From: Candidatus Krumholzibacteriota bacterium
Lineage (GTDB): Bacteria > Krumholzibacteriota > Krumholzibacteriia > LZORAL124-64-63
Length of the DNA stretch: 64,000 bases
Direction: 5' to 3'
NCBI GenBank assembly: GCA_022711765.1
Contig: JAKLEB010000001.1
Location: forward strand, 850,694-914,693
Program-made: the position numbers and the translations under genes
The notes under the pieces: model-generated
Seen by the model: the letters and a program-made list of their open reading frames with translations, nothing else
The model's database searches: none
Told to the model about the DNA's origin: nothing
Shown: positions 24,806-37,800 of the stretch, in pieces
Layout of the letters: every line of letters starts with the position of its first letter
Numbering within the stretch: position 1 is the first letter of the stretch

Positions 24806-25158
24806 TGGTGGAGGCGGCGGGAATCGAACCCGCGTCCGTAACCGGTGCCCTGCAGGCATCTACATGCGTAGTCGTCTGTTGATCTCGTCCGCCGGCAGGT
24901 CAGTCGACACACCTAACGGCGGACCAGTCTCACTGAAATCTCACCCTCCGCCAGAGACCTGCTTCGGGCCAGTCGCCGGTGAACGGCGCCCCCATTGGCC
25001 AGGGCCGGTGACCCCCCCGACCGGGAACGGGCGGCTACTTAAGCCGCCAGCGCGAAGTTAGCTTCGTCGCTTGTTGGTTTTCCACCGTTTTACGGGAAGG
25101 GTGGGATCCCGGCATGCAGCCCACAGTCCCCCGACCACGTCGAGACCATGTCGCCCCC
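24806..25158 (-). ncRNA. ssrA: Transfer-messenger RNA (tmRNA)
   Basis: 353-base one-piece tmRNA that rescues stalled ribosomes. The 5' end GGGGGCGACATGG and the 3' end GGTTCGATTCCCG...CGCCTCCACCA form the tRNA-like half with an encoded CCA; acceptor bases pair as GGGGGCG with CGCCTCC. The reading frame before TAA (25039-25041) encodes a tag ending SDEANFALAA; read back to the first in-frame stop it is NGGKPTSDEANFALAA (25042-25089). Pseudoknot-forming GC-rich blocks fill the remainder. Upstream is TTGACA at 25213-25208. Confidence 0.95.
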
Positions 25159-25183
25159 ACCGGACGGTTGACCGCAGGGGTAC

Positions 25184-25213
25184 AAGGTACCGCCACCGAG
25201 CCGCGACTGTCAA
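25184..25213 (-). promoter_or_regulatory. Promoter of ssrA
   Basis: Minus strand perfect TTGACA (25213-25208), 18-base spacer, TACCTT (25189-25184, three of six matches). The start would lie about 20 bases before the mature 5' end, leaving a short leader for RNase P to remove. Confidence 0.5.
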
Positions 25214-25224
25214 ACCGGATAAGG

Positions 25225-25255
25225 AACGGGGCGGCCCGCAGCGGACCGCCCCGTT
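25225..25255 (-). terminator. Terminator hairpin after gdhA
   Basis: AACGGGGCGG (25225-25234) and CCGCCCCGTT (25246-25255) are perfect ten-base inverted repeats; the inner CCGC/GCGG bases extend the stem. It begins 21 bases past the gdhA stop on the minus strand; TTCCTTATCC follows. Confidence 0.6.
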
Positions 25256-25275
25256 GCTCGCGCAGCCTGCGGCCG

Positions 25276-27622
<2,347 letters not shown>

Positions 27623-27665
27623 GTGGTGCCTCCGCTCGGTCGGTGGTGTATCTTGGGTCGCTGAA

Positions 27666-28574
27666 ATGCCGACAACCTACCACAAACCGGCCGGTCCGAA
27701 AGATACATGGTTCTTTACGTCCGATCTCCACGGCCGGACGGGACGGTACCGGGCGCTCCTGGCGGCGGTGGCTGAGGAGTCGCCGCGGGCGGTCCTGCTG
27801 GGCGGGGACCTCCTGCCGCACCCGTTCGCGGAGGCTGCGGACGCGGCGCGCTATCCGGACTTCCTCGCCGATTTTCTCGAACCTGCCCTCGCCGAGCTGC
27901 GCGACCGGCTGAAAGACGCCTTTCCCCGGTTCGTGGCGATCGCGGGCAACGACGACCCGCGGGCCAGCGAGCCGCGCTGGCAGCAGATCGCGGCGCGCGG
28001 CCTCTGGGAATATCTGGCCGGTGGCTGGACCGAGATCGACGGCGTCCCGGTGCTCGGGTATCCCTACGTGCCGCCGACGCCGTTTCGCCTCAAGGACTGG
28101 GAGCGGTACGACGTCAGCCGCTTCGTCGATCCGGGCTGCGTGGCGCCCGAGGATGGGGTCCACAGCACGCCGATCGACCGCCAGCGCCTCCAGCACGAGA
28201 CGATCGCCGCGGACCTGCGCCGGCTCGCCGACGGGCGCGACCTCGCCGGGGCGATCCTCCTCTGTCATTCCCCGCCGTACCAGACGGTGCTCGACCGCGC
28301 GGCGCTCGACGGGCGGCTCGTCGACCACGTCCCTCTGGACCTCCACGTCGGGAGCATCGCCCTGCGGCGCTTCATCGAGAGGGTCCAGCCGGCGGCCGGA
28401 CTCCACGGACACGTGCACGAGAGCGCGCGGCTCTGCGGAGCCTGGCGCGAGCAGCTCGGCCGCACGTGGTGCATGACCGGCAGCTGCGACGGCCCGGATC
28501 TGACCCTGATCGCGCTGGATCCGCGCTCGCCAGAGAAGGCGACGCGGCGACTGCTGCCGGTCCGCTCCGCCTAG
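27666..28574 (+). CDS. Calcineurin-like metallophosphoesterase
   Basis: 302-residue metallophosphoesterase. Metal-binding motifs in order: SDLHG with Asp20 and His22, GGDLLPH with Asp48, GNDDPR, CHSPPY and HGHVHES. No signal peptide, so it is cytoplasmic. ATG 27666 is chosen for the family-typical start; there is no strong ribosome site. TATCTT at 27649-27654 could be a -10 box, which would make the mRNA nearly leaderless. The stop overlaps the convergent stop of the 28571 gene. Substrate not predictable. Confidence 0.85.
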   Translation: MPTTYHKPAGPKDTWFFTSDLHGRTGRYRALLAAVAEESPRAVLLGGDLLPHPFAEAADAARYPDFLADFLEPALAELRDRLKDAFPRFVAIAGNDDPRASEPRWQQIAARGLWEYLAGGWTEIDGVPVLGYPYVPPTPFRLKDWERYDVSRFVDPGCVAPEDGVHSTPIDRQRLQHETIAADLRRLADGRDLAGAILLCHSPPYQTVLDRAALDGRLVDHVPLDLHVGSIALRRFIERVQPAAGLHGHVHESARLCGAWREQLGRTWCMTGSCDGPDLTLIALDPRSPEKATRRLLPVRSA

Positions 28575-31500
28575 CGGCCGAGCGCGAGCGGTCGCGCGGC
28601 GTCGGTCACCGCGCCGATCTTCGCGGCCCAGCTCGTCTTGCGCTCGATGTCCTCGTCCGAGATCAGATGCACGTCGAGCAGACCGTCGCAGCGGACGCCG
28701 GTGTCGAGGTAGTTCATCTCGGCCAGGCAGCGGCTCCAGCCGTCGAGCCAGGCCAGCAGCTCCGAGCGCTGCCGCGGATTGCCCCGGAAGTGGACCAGCA
28801 GATCGATGTCGCTGCCCGGACCGGCGTTGGCGTTCTTCGTCGAACCGAAGACGTACATCGCCGCGACGCCGAACGCGGCGGCGTCGAGTTCCGCGGCGAT
28901 CTTCTCGGCCATGCGCAGCCGCCAGAACCAGTGCCGTTCCTGCGGATGGGCGACCTGACCCGGCCGCAGGGCCGGCCGGTCAGCGGGCACCTCGTCCGGC
29001 TCGGCCAGGAACGCGACCGCCCGCTCGAGGTCGGCGTTCAACAGGACCCGCAGGATCCGGCCGCCGCTGTGCCGGGGCACGTCGATCACCCGGACGCACT
29101 CGGCCAGGTTCGCGAACTCCGGCGCGAGCTCGGCCAGCAGGTTGTGGCCGTCGCGGAAGAAGGACGCGCGGAAGACGGTCCGGCCATCGTCCGGATAGAG
29201 CGGCAGGTACCGGATCCGCGATTCCACCAGATCCTGGAAGAAGTGGGTGCCGAAGGAGAGATCCGGCATGGTCTTGCCGGGTCCCCAGGCCATCTCGACG
29301 AGGAGCGACGTGTTGCAGATGTCCGCGTAGGTGACGTTGACCCCGAGCTTGAGGTCGCCGCGGCTGCCCCAGCGCCCCGGTCCCATGAGGACGAACTTCC
29401 GCTTGGGCAGCACCTCGTTCAACCGGCTGACCGCCCGGCCGATCGCGCGCAGGCTGGCCTCGTCCGGCAGGGCGGCGTACGCCGCCGGGTCGACGAAGAC
29501 GACGTGGCTGAGGTCCGGCACGAAGCCGTTGGACACGTGGCGATGCGAGTCGAACACGACATCCGCGTTCGGGATCTCCTGGGGGATGGGCGCCGCGGCG
29601 ACGTCCTGGGCCTGGCTCTGCGGCCGGCACTGCAGCAGGTAGAGGTCCTTGCCGTCGTGGGCGAATTCCACGTCCACCGGCGTGTGCATCGACTCCTCGA
29701 GCACCGCCAGCATCGTCTGCATGTCGCGCATGAACGGCGTGTCGTCGACGAGTCCGTTGAACGTCGTCACGACCTCCATCTGGCCCGGTTCGAAGAGCAG
29801 CGGCACCGGCTTGCGCAGCATGTCGCGCGACAGCACCGAGAAGACCTGGTCGAGCAACGGGTACTGGCCGTCGGCGTCGCGCAGCAGGGACTGGATGTCG
29901 AGGGTCTCGAACCGGTTCGTCTCCAGGTTCAGGACGTCGATCATGCGCGCCGAGTAGCGGATCATCTCCTCGGTCACCACGTTGACCCGCAGGTTCGGCT
30001 GCCCGGGAACCATCAGAGTCGGGTAATCCTCACCGACCCGGTCGACGGCGCGCGTACCGAGGCCGGGCACGAGGCGCACCAGACCGTCCTCGCGCCGGAT
30101 CCGCGGCGACCAGCGGAACTCGTTGCGGCTGAACGCCACGCCCGCGAAGGCCGGCAGCCAGTACTTGCCCACGCGCTGGCCGACGACCGCCTGGACGAGG
30201 ATGCCCATCTGCTCGTCGAATTCGAGCAGGCCGCGCTCGCGGCGGTATTCGATGGGATCGGGTCCGAGCAGGGACGCGTAGATCTCGGCGATCGCGTCGA
30301 GCAGCGCGGCGAGCCGCTCCTCCTTGCTGCCCTGGTTCGCCAGGAACAGGCTCTTGTACTTGCCCGAGAACGCCGTGCCGAGGCGATCCTCCAGCAGACT
30401 CGAGCTGCGGACCACCAGCGGCACCTGCCCGAGGTCGTCGAGCGCCAGCGAGAGCGCCTTCACGAGATCCGGCGGGAACGTCGAGTTCTTGAAGAGCTGG
30501 ATGATGTTCGGGTACTCGCGGCGAATCGTCGCCAGGTCCTTGAATTTCTGCTCCCAAACGTCCTCGAGCTCGTTGTAGTTGATGAAATCGAGGACCGCGT
30601 CCGAAGCCATGTACCAGGTATGCGGGATCTTCAGGCGCGCGACGCCGGCCTGGCCGCTGCGCGAGAGGATCCAGCTCGCCAGCAACAGGCCGGCGGCCTT
30701 GCCGCCCAGCTTGCCGTGGGATTCGGCGGACATCACCACGCGCTGCAGCACGTCGCGGAAGTCGGCGACGCGCGCGACGTCGCGCGCGACCTGGCAGAAC
30801 TCGAGCTGCTCGGTGAGCAGGCGATGGGTCAGCATCACGCGCAGGCTCTTGCACGAGCTCTCCGACATGGGGATCTCGTCGCTGAGCACGTGGTGCATCC
30901 GGTGCATCGCGTCAGCGATGTCGCCGAGCGTGCTGCGCGGGCTGTTGATCACCTTGAAGAGGAAACCGGCGCGGTCCTCCTGCATCCACTTCTGGATCCG
31001 CGCGAGGATGTCCTCGTCCGGGAGATAGGCTGCCGCCAGGGTGAACGGCCGGCCGGGCAGCACGACCTCGTCCATCTGCAGTCGCACGACGGGCGCGTTC
31101 TCCCGGCCTTCGCCGCTCTGCGGCTCCATGCGGTGGAGCACCTCCTGCGCCTCGGCGACGCCCATGGCGCAGAGGTGGTTGAGCATCTTGCGGCCCATCC
31201 GGTTCGCGAGCTGGGGATCCGTGTCCTTGAGCATCTGGATGACCACCTGCCAGCCCTTCTCGCGCGACGGGCTGGAATCGCTGGCCATCGCGTCGATGCG
31301 CTGCCAGAGGCTGCGGACCCGGTTGTAGAGCAGGTAGTGGCCGAGCCGGTCGGCGACGCTGCGCAGCAGCCGCTGCTCCTCCCGGAGGAAGGGGCCGACC
31401 GCCTCGTGCGGGCGCTCTTCGAGGTAGGAGACCCGGACGAAACCGACCTGCTCGTCGTGGATGAGGATCGGCGCCTCGATCTGCCAGGGCGTCACGACGT

Positions 31501-31723
31501 ACTTCTGGCCGCGGCACGACAACCCCTCCAGCTCGATCGACACCGCGCAGATGTCCGGGTACTGCATCCCGGAGGGGAGGATCTCGGCGACCTGCTGGAG
31601 CACCCACTCGCGCGGTTTCGTCTCCTGCGCCAGGAGGTTCTCGATGCCATAGACGCAGTTGAGCTCCTTGGCTCGCTCGCGCAGCTCGCTGAACAGCAGT
31701 CGATCCGCCGGATCAGGCATCAT
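28571..31723 (-). CDS. GAF-like / PEP-synthase ATP-grasp / GRWGS-domain / nucleotidyltransferase protein
   Basis: 1050-residue multidomain protein. Residues about 15-135 resemble a GAF sensor (RERAKELNCVYGIENLL start); about 150-320 are helical. Residues 335-700 match the ATP-binding half of PEP synthase/pyruvate phosphate dikinase: KLGGKAAG (338-345), VVRSSSLLED (437-446), FSGKY and LLQCRP (696-701). Residues about 740-880 form a domain shared with the two neighbours (GPGRWGS 781-787, GTHFFQ 825-830). Residues 930-1050 are a nucleotidyltransferase: VFGSTKNANAGPGSDIDLLV with Asp972/Asp974. The swivelling phosphohistidine domain and the PEP/pyruvate TIM barrel are absent, so it cannot be a complete PEP synthase. 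It overlaps the upstream gene by 11 bases. Product and substrate unknown. Confidence 0.8.
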   Translation of the reverse strand: MMPDPADRLLFSELRERAKELNCVYGIENLLAQETKPREWVLQQVAEILPSGMQYPDICAVSIELEGLSCRGQKYVVTPWQIEAPILIHDEQVGFVRVSYLEERPHEAVGPFLREEQRLLRSVADRLGHYLLYNRVRSLWQRIDAMASDSSPSREKGWQVVIQMLKDTDPQLANRMGRKMLNHLCAMGVAEAQEVLHRMEPQSGEGRENAPVVRLQMDEVVLPGRPFTLAAAYLPDEDILARIQKWMQEDRAGFLFKVINSPRSTLGDIADAMHRMHHVLSDEIPMSESSCKSLRVMLTHRLLTEQLEFCQVARDVARVADFRDVLQRVVMSAESHGKLGGKAAGLLLASWILSRSGQAGVARLKIPHTWYMASDAVLDFINYNELEDVWEQKFKDLATIRREYPNIIQLFKNSTFPPDLVKALSLALDDLGQVPLVVRSSSLLEDRLGTAFSGKYKSLFLANQGSKEERLAALLDAIAEIYASLLGPDPIEYRRERGLLEFDEQMGILVQAVVGQRVGKYWLPAFAGVAFSRNEFRWSPRIRREDGLVRLVPGLGTRAVDRVGEDYPTLMVPGQPNLRVNVVTEEMIRYSARMIDVLNLETNRFETLDIQSLLRDADGQYPLLDQVFSVLSRDMLRKPVPLLFEPGQMEVVTTFNGLVDDTPFMRDMQTMLAVLEESMHTPVDVEFAHDGKDLYLLQCRPQSQAQDVAAAPIPQEIPNADVVFDSHRHVSNGFVPDLSHVVFVDPAAYAALPDEASLRAIGRAVSRLNEVLPKRKFVLMGPGRWGSRGDLKLGVNVTYADICNTSLLVEMAWGPGKTMPDLSFGTHFFQDLVESRIRYLPLYPDDGRTVFRASFFRDGHNLLAELAPEFANLAECVRVIDVPRHSGGRILRVLLNADLERAVAFLAEPDEVPADRPALRPGQVAHPQERHWFWRLRMAEKIAAELDAAAFGVAAMYVFGSTKNANAGPGSDIDLLVHFRGNPRQRSELLAWLDGWSRCLAEMNYLDTGVRCDGLLDVHLISDEDIERKTSWAAKIGAVTDAARPLALGR

Positions 31724-33449
31724 GGTACGTCACCACCCCACGGCCGCGCCGGCCGTCCACCCGCACCGAGAGCGGACGGTCCAGGCGCACGTGTCGCACG
31801 AGTCCAGTATCGTCGATCGCCGGCAATCGGTCGAGCCGTTCCCAGGCGATGCGGCGCGGTCCCCGGTGGGGCACCGAGAGGTAGAGGATCCGCAGCCCGA
31901 TGAGATTGTGGAAGAAGTGCGAACCCTGGCTCAGTTCCGGTTCCAGGCCGGGCAGGGTCGCCTCGACGATCACCCGCGCGCCGCCGATCTGGGGCCAGGT
32001 CACGGGGACCCCGAGCCAGGGATCGCTGCTGCCCCACCGCCCGAAGCCAAGCAACAAATACGGGCGGCCAGCCGCCACCAGGCCGCGGTTGAGCGTCTCC
32101 AGCTCGGCGGCGATCCGCGGCGTGTGCCTCGCGTCGAAGACGTCGGGCCTCAGGTAGACCACGTCCCGCAGGTCGTCCCGCGTGCCGTTGCCGAGGACGT
32201 GCTCGCTTGCGAGCAGCAGGTCGGGCGCGGCCAGGTCCGCCTCGCTCACCTCGACGTCGCCCTCGGCGACGGCCATCGGCCTCATCTGCAGCAGGCCCAA
32301 TCGCGGCGGCGCGCCCTCGGCCAGCGTCACGGCGAACTCGAGCTCGACGGCCTGGCCGGCGGCCGCCTCGGCCGCGGCCAGCACCGCGCGGACGACGTCG
32401 TTGAGCGGCAACAACCGGTGCTGCAGCAGGGGTGAGAAGTCGAGCAGCCGCGGACCCTGGCCCTGGACGCCGGGGCGCAAGCGGCCGGTCTCGCCGTCGA
32501 ACGTGGAGACCAGAAGCGGCAGGACGCCGTCCTCCTCCGCGGCGGTGAGGTCCGCCTGCACGAGGTGCTCCTCCTCGCGCAGCGGATCGGGCAGCGGCGG
32601 CGGCCCCATGTTGACCGCCCAGAACGTGGTCTGGCTGTTGCGCAGGAGATCCTGCGGACCGGCCGCCGGCGGCGGCGCCTGGGGCCGGTTCGGCGCGTAG
32701 GTCCAGCTCAGCCCGCCGTCGACGATCTGCTTGCCGAGCCCGAGCGCCAGGTTCACGACCCCGTCCTCCGGCCGCGACCGGCCCATCGGGTAGGGGTTCC
32801 ACGACCGAGCCACGCCGGAGATGTCCGGGTAGAACCGCGCGCCGTGCCGCCGGCCGATGACCTCCTGCACCACCACCGCCATGGCTTCCGGGTGGTCAGC
32901 CACACCGACCGCCTCGCGATAGCTGCGGGCGCCGGCGAAGAAGGTCGAGGCGAACACGAACTTGAGCGCCGAATCGAGCTGGCCGAAGCGGTAGTCCGGG
33001 TCCAGGCGGCGGTTGGGAATCATCTTCGTGGCGTAGACGCCGGCGAAGGGATGGGCGAGCGCGTCCTCGAGCAGGCTCGACGACCGCACGGCGAGCGGCT
33101 GATGCACGGTCTCGGTGAGCGAGCGAAGGTCGCCCAGGCAGATGGGCGGCAGGTGCGCCTGCTGGCAGATCCCGGCGATGCGCCGGTCGGACAGCTCCGA
33201 CCACTCGGCGTCCGCCAGGCCGTTGTCGTGAATGAAGGAGGTGAAGACGTCGGTCGCGACGACCACGAGCCGCGGCACGTCGATGACGAACTCCGCAGTG
33301 GCCGCAGGAGGCAAGCTGTGGATCACGTCCTCGTGCAGGGCCACCAGGCCTGACGCCTTGCCGCCGAGCGCCCCGGCGCCGATGCGGGTCGGTCCGGCTA
33401 CCGGGTCGAGCAGCTGCCGGCGAAAGGCCGGTAGCGTCCTGGCCGCCAT
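31713..33449 (-). CDS. Minimal PEP-synthase ATP-grasp / GRWGS-domain protein
   Basis: 578-residue protein made only of the core shared by the three neighbours. The ATP-grasp part has GALGGKASG (26-34), AVRSSSLLED (120-129), PFAGVYATKM, VVVQEVIGRRHG, a LALGLGKQIVDGG segment and LLQMRP (386-391), which in PEP synthase contribute to ATP binding. Residues about 425-578 are the GRWGS domain (GFGRWGSSD from 468, GSHFFHNL from 509). No catalytic phosphohistidine segment is present. ATG 33449 has GGGGAGG six bases upstream. It lies 64 bases after the glutamate dehydrogenase gene and overlaps the GAF-containing paralog, so the genes are probably cotranscribed. Function unknown. Confidence 0.78.
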   Translation of the reverse strand: MAARTLPAFRRQLLDPVAGPTRIGAGALGGKASGLVALHEDVIHSLPPAATAEFVIDVPRLVVVATDVFTSFIHDNGLADAEWSELSDRRIAGICQQAHLPPICLGDLRSLTETVHQPLAVRSSSLLEDALAHPFAGVYATKMIPNRRLDPDYRFGQLDSALKFVFASTFFAGARSYREAVGVADHPEAMAVVVQEVIGRRHGARFYPDISGVARSWNPYPMGRSRPEDGVVNLALGLGKQIVDGGLSWTYAPNRPQAPPPAAGPQDLLRNSQTTFWAVNMGPPPLPDPLREEEHLVQADLTAAEEDGVLPLLVSTFDGETGRLRPGVQGQGPRLLDFSPLLQHRLLPLNDVVRAVLAAAEAAAGQAVELEFAVTLAEGAPPRLGLLQMRPMAVAEGDVEVSEADLAAPDLLLASEHVLGNGTRDDLRDVVYLRPDVFDARHTPRIAAELETLNRGLVAAGRPYLLLGFGRWGSSDPWLGVPVTWPQIGGARVIVEATLPGLEPELSQGSHFFHNLIGLRILYLSVPHRGPRRIAWERLDRLPAIDDTGLVRHVRLDRPLSVRVDGRRGRGVVTYHDA

Positions 33450-33513
33450 CGAGGACCTCCCCGCAGGCGGGGGCCCGGCGCTCGCCGCCGGGCCCGCGCA
33501 CTGCTCGGTTCGC

Positions 33514-34803
<1,290 letters not shown>

Positions 34804-34855
34804 GGCGGCCCCTTTCGGTTAAAGATGGGCCAAAAACGGTGCCCGGCGAGCGCGT

Positions 34856-34878
34856 TGTCAACCGGATATATTTATTTC
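34856..34878 (-). promoter_or_regulatory. Possible promoter before the second glutamate dehydrogenase
   Basis: Minus strand perfect TTGACA (34861-34856) preceded by the AT-rich stretch AAATAAATATAT (upstream-element-like). At 17 bases downstream the -10 position reads CGTTTT, a poor match, so the promoter would need an activator or is not real. Confidence 0.35.
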
Positions 34879-37800
34879 CGCTCCTGCGATCGAGTGGTTA
34901 AATTGGGGGATTCGGCCGGCGCGAGCCGGATCAGGCCTCGCCGGCTCCTGCCATCGATCCGCACGTCCAGCGGCGCCGCGAATTGCAGGTGGCGCACGTA
35001 CGTCCCCTCCCAGGCCGCCGCCGTTTGATCCAGCCGATCCCAGCGACAGACCGTGTGCGCTCGCCCGTGATTCACGGTCAGATAGCCCACCTGGAAACTC
35101 GTCAGGTTCTGGAAGAAGTGCGTGCCCTCGCTCGGCGTCACGAGGAAATCCGGGAGATCGGTCTCGACGATGACCTGGGCGCCGGAGATCTGCTCCCAGC
35201 GGACCGGGATGCCGAGCCAGCGGTCCGCGCTGCCCCAGCGGCCGGAGCCCACGAGCACATACGGCCGTTGCGCGCGCTTGAGCCGGCCGTTGATCTCGGC
35301 GATCTCCGCCGCGATCGCCACGGTCGCGCCGCGATCGAAACGGGCCGGCGGCACGTAGACGATGTCGCGCAGATTCTCGTAGCGCCCGTTGCCCAGGGCG
35401 ATCTCGCAGGACACCAGCGTCCGGGCTCCCTCGAGATCAGCCGGCGCGAGCGAGACGCCGGCGCCGGCGACGGCGAGGGGACGGATCTGCAGCAGGCCGA
35501 AACGGTGCGGCCGCTGCGGCGCCGGCGAGAGCGTCACCGCCCACTCGATCTCCACCGGCGCGCTCAGGCAGTCCTGGCCGAGCTCGAGCAGGAAGCTCAG
35601 GATATCCGCCAGCGGAAAGAGATTCGACTTCAACACGTGGGCGAAGGTCACGAGGCGCGGCCCCGGCCGGCTGATGCCGTCGTAGATCGCGCGGTTCTCC
35701 ACCGAATACGTGCTGCCGACCGCGGCCAGGGTCCCGTGCCGCTCGGCGACCTCCAGATCGAGACTGGCGACGTTGTAGGTCTCGCTGGCCTCGGGACAGG
35801 CGTCGGCCCGCGAGACGTCGACGGCCTGGAAGATCCGCTGGCTCCCCTTGAGCCAGGCCTCGATCGTGCCGAATTGCGGCAGCTTGCCCGGCCGGCGCGG
35901 GTTGAACCGCAGGACGTTGCCGCCCTCGACGACGAGGCGACCCAGGCCCAGCGCGGCGCAGACCACGCCGTCGGTCGACGGCGTGCCGGGCGCCGGATAG
36001 AAGTCCGTCGAGTACGCGACGCCGGCGAAGTCGGGATAGACGTAGTGCTCGTGCCGCCGTCCAACCACCTCCTGGAGGATGACCGCCATCTTCTCTTCCT
36101 CGACCCGGCTGCCCGAGGCTTCGAGATAGGCGCGCGCGCCGGCCTGGAACACCGACGCGTAGACGAGCTTGACGGCGTCGCCGAGCTGGGCGAGGCGCAC
36201 GGCGAGGTCCGCGTGGCTGTTGGGCAGCATGTAGGTGGCGTAGACGCCGGCGAAGGGCTGGAACTGGCTGTCCTCGAGCAGGCTCGACGATCGCACGGCG
36301 ATCGGGCAACGCACCTGCGCGAGGAACGCGCGCAGATCGGCCATCACGCCGTCCGGCAGCCCGTTGTCGAGAAACAGGCGCACGACCTCCTGATCGGCGA
36401 GGCCGCCGCCGAGCAGGCGTTCCCGCAGGCGATTGCGGTCGAGGTAGGCGTCGTAGACGTCCGTGCCGAGGACGGCCGTCGGCGGCACCTCGATCTCGAC
36501 GCCGGGGAAACGGTCCGCGACGTGGGCGCGGCTGAACAACGTGTTCATGAAGGCCAGCCCGCGCGCCTTGCCGCCCAGCGAGCCGCCGCCGATGCGAGTG
36601 AACGCCGTGCTCGCGTCGAACGTCTCACGCGAGAAATCGGCCACGATGCCGCGCTGAGATTCGGTGCGGAAGCGCTCCAGGCTGCGGACCAGCCAGGCCC
36701 GCAGGTCCTCGGCGCTCGCGAACTCGTGGGTCTTGTGCGGCCGCAGCATGTCCGCCAGCGCGAACTCGGTGCGCGCGCGCATCCAGGTCGAGAAGTGGTC
36801 GTGGCTGGCGTGGTGCAGGATCGACTCGGCCGGCACCTCGTGCAGGAGCTTCACCAGCTCGCGGAGATCGCGAGCGCGGCCGAGCTCGCGGCCGTCCGCG
36901 AGGCGGAAGACGAAGTCGCCGAACCCGCAGTTCTCCGCCAGGAAATGCCGCAGGTCCTGCAGGAGCTGGGGGGAATTCTTGTCGATGAACCCCGCGCCGG
37001 CGGCTGCCGCCTCGGCCCGCAGCGTCGGATCCGTCGACTGGAGCACCGCCGGCAGGTGCGGATCGGCGGCCTTCGCCTGCCCGATGAACGCCAGGCCGGC
37101 TCGGTCCGCCAGCTCGCCGTGCCACGGGAAGCGGCCGTCCGCGATGACGCCCAAAAGCGACTCCGCGTACCGTTCGTACCAGCTCCACGCCTCCTCGAAG
37201 GTCGTCGCGAGCAGGATCTTCGGCCGGGCGCGCATGCGCAGGAGCCGGTGGCTGAGGTTGATCCCCTCGTCCATCAGGTTCTGGGTCTGGCGCATGATCT
37301 CGGTGTAGAGCAGCGGCAGGTACGCCGAGTAGAAGCGCACCGAGTCCTCGATCACGAGGATCACCCGCACGTCGCCGTAGCGGGTGTCGTGATCCAGGTT
37401 GCGTTGGTCCTCCCAGTTCTTGATCCCGGCGAGGAGGACCCGCACGTCGCCGTTCCAGAGGAAGACCCGGTCGACGCGGCTGGCGCGGTCCGGGCTCTGC
37501 ATGACCTGGAGCTCCCGCGGGTTGAGCACCAGCGCGTAGACCGGCAGGTCGGGCCGGCGGTCCTTCACCCGGCACGAGAACTCGCCGGCCGGGAGATCGC
37601 CGAGACGGGACATGGTGAGGACGAGGTCGAACCGCCGCGTCTCCAGCAACTCGAGCGCCTCGCTGGCGCTGGTCGCCTTGGTGATGCGCGGGGCGAAGCT
37701 CAGGTTGAGCTCGCGATACTCGTTGAGCAGGAGCTCGGTGAGCCGGCCGCCTTCCTCCAGGGTGAAGGCGTCGTACATCGACGCGACCAGGAGGACTTCC

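Noticed and set aside
28466..31903. 1145-codon plus-strand frame opposite the GAF/ATP-grasp gene
   Set aside because: Shadow of the real minus-strand gene; no ribosome site and no recognisable domain.
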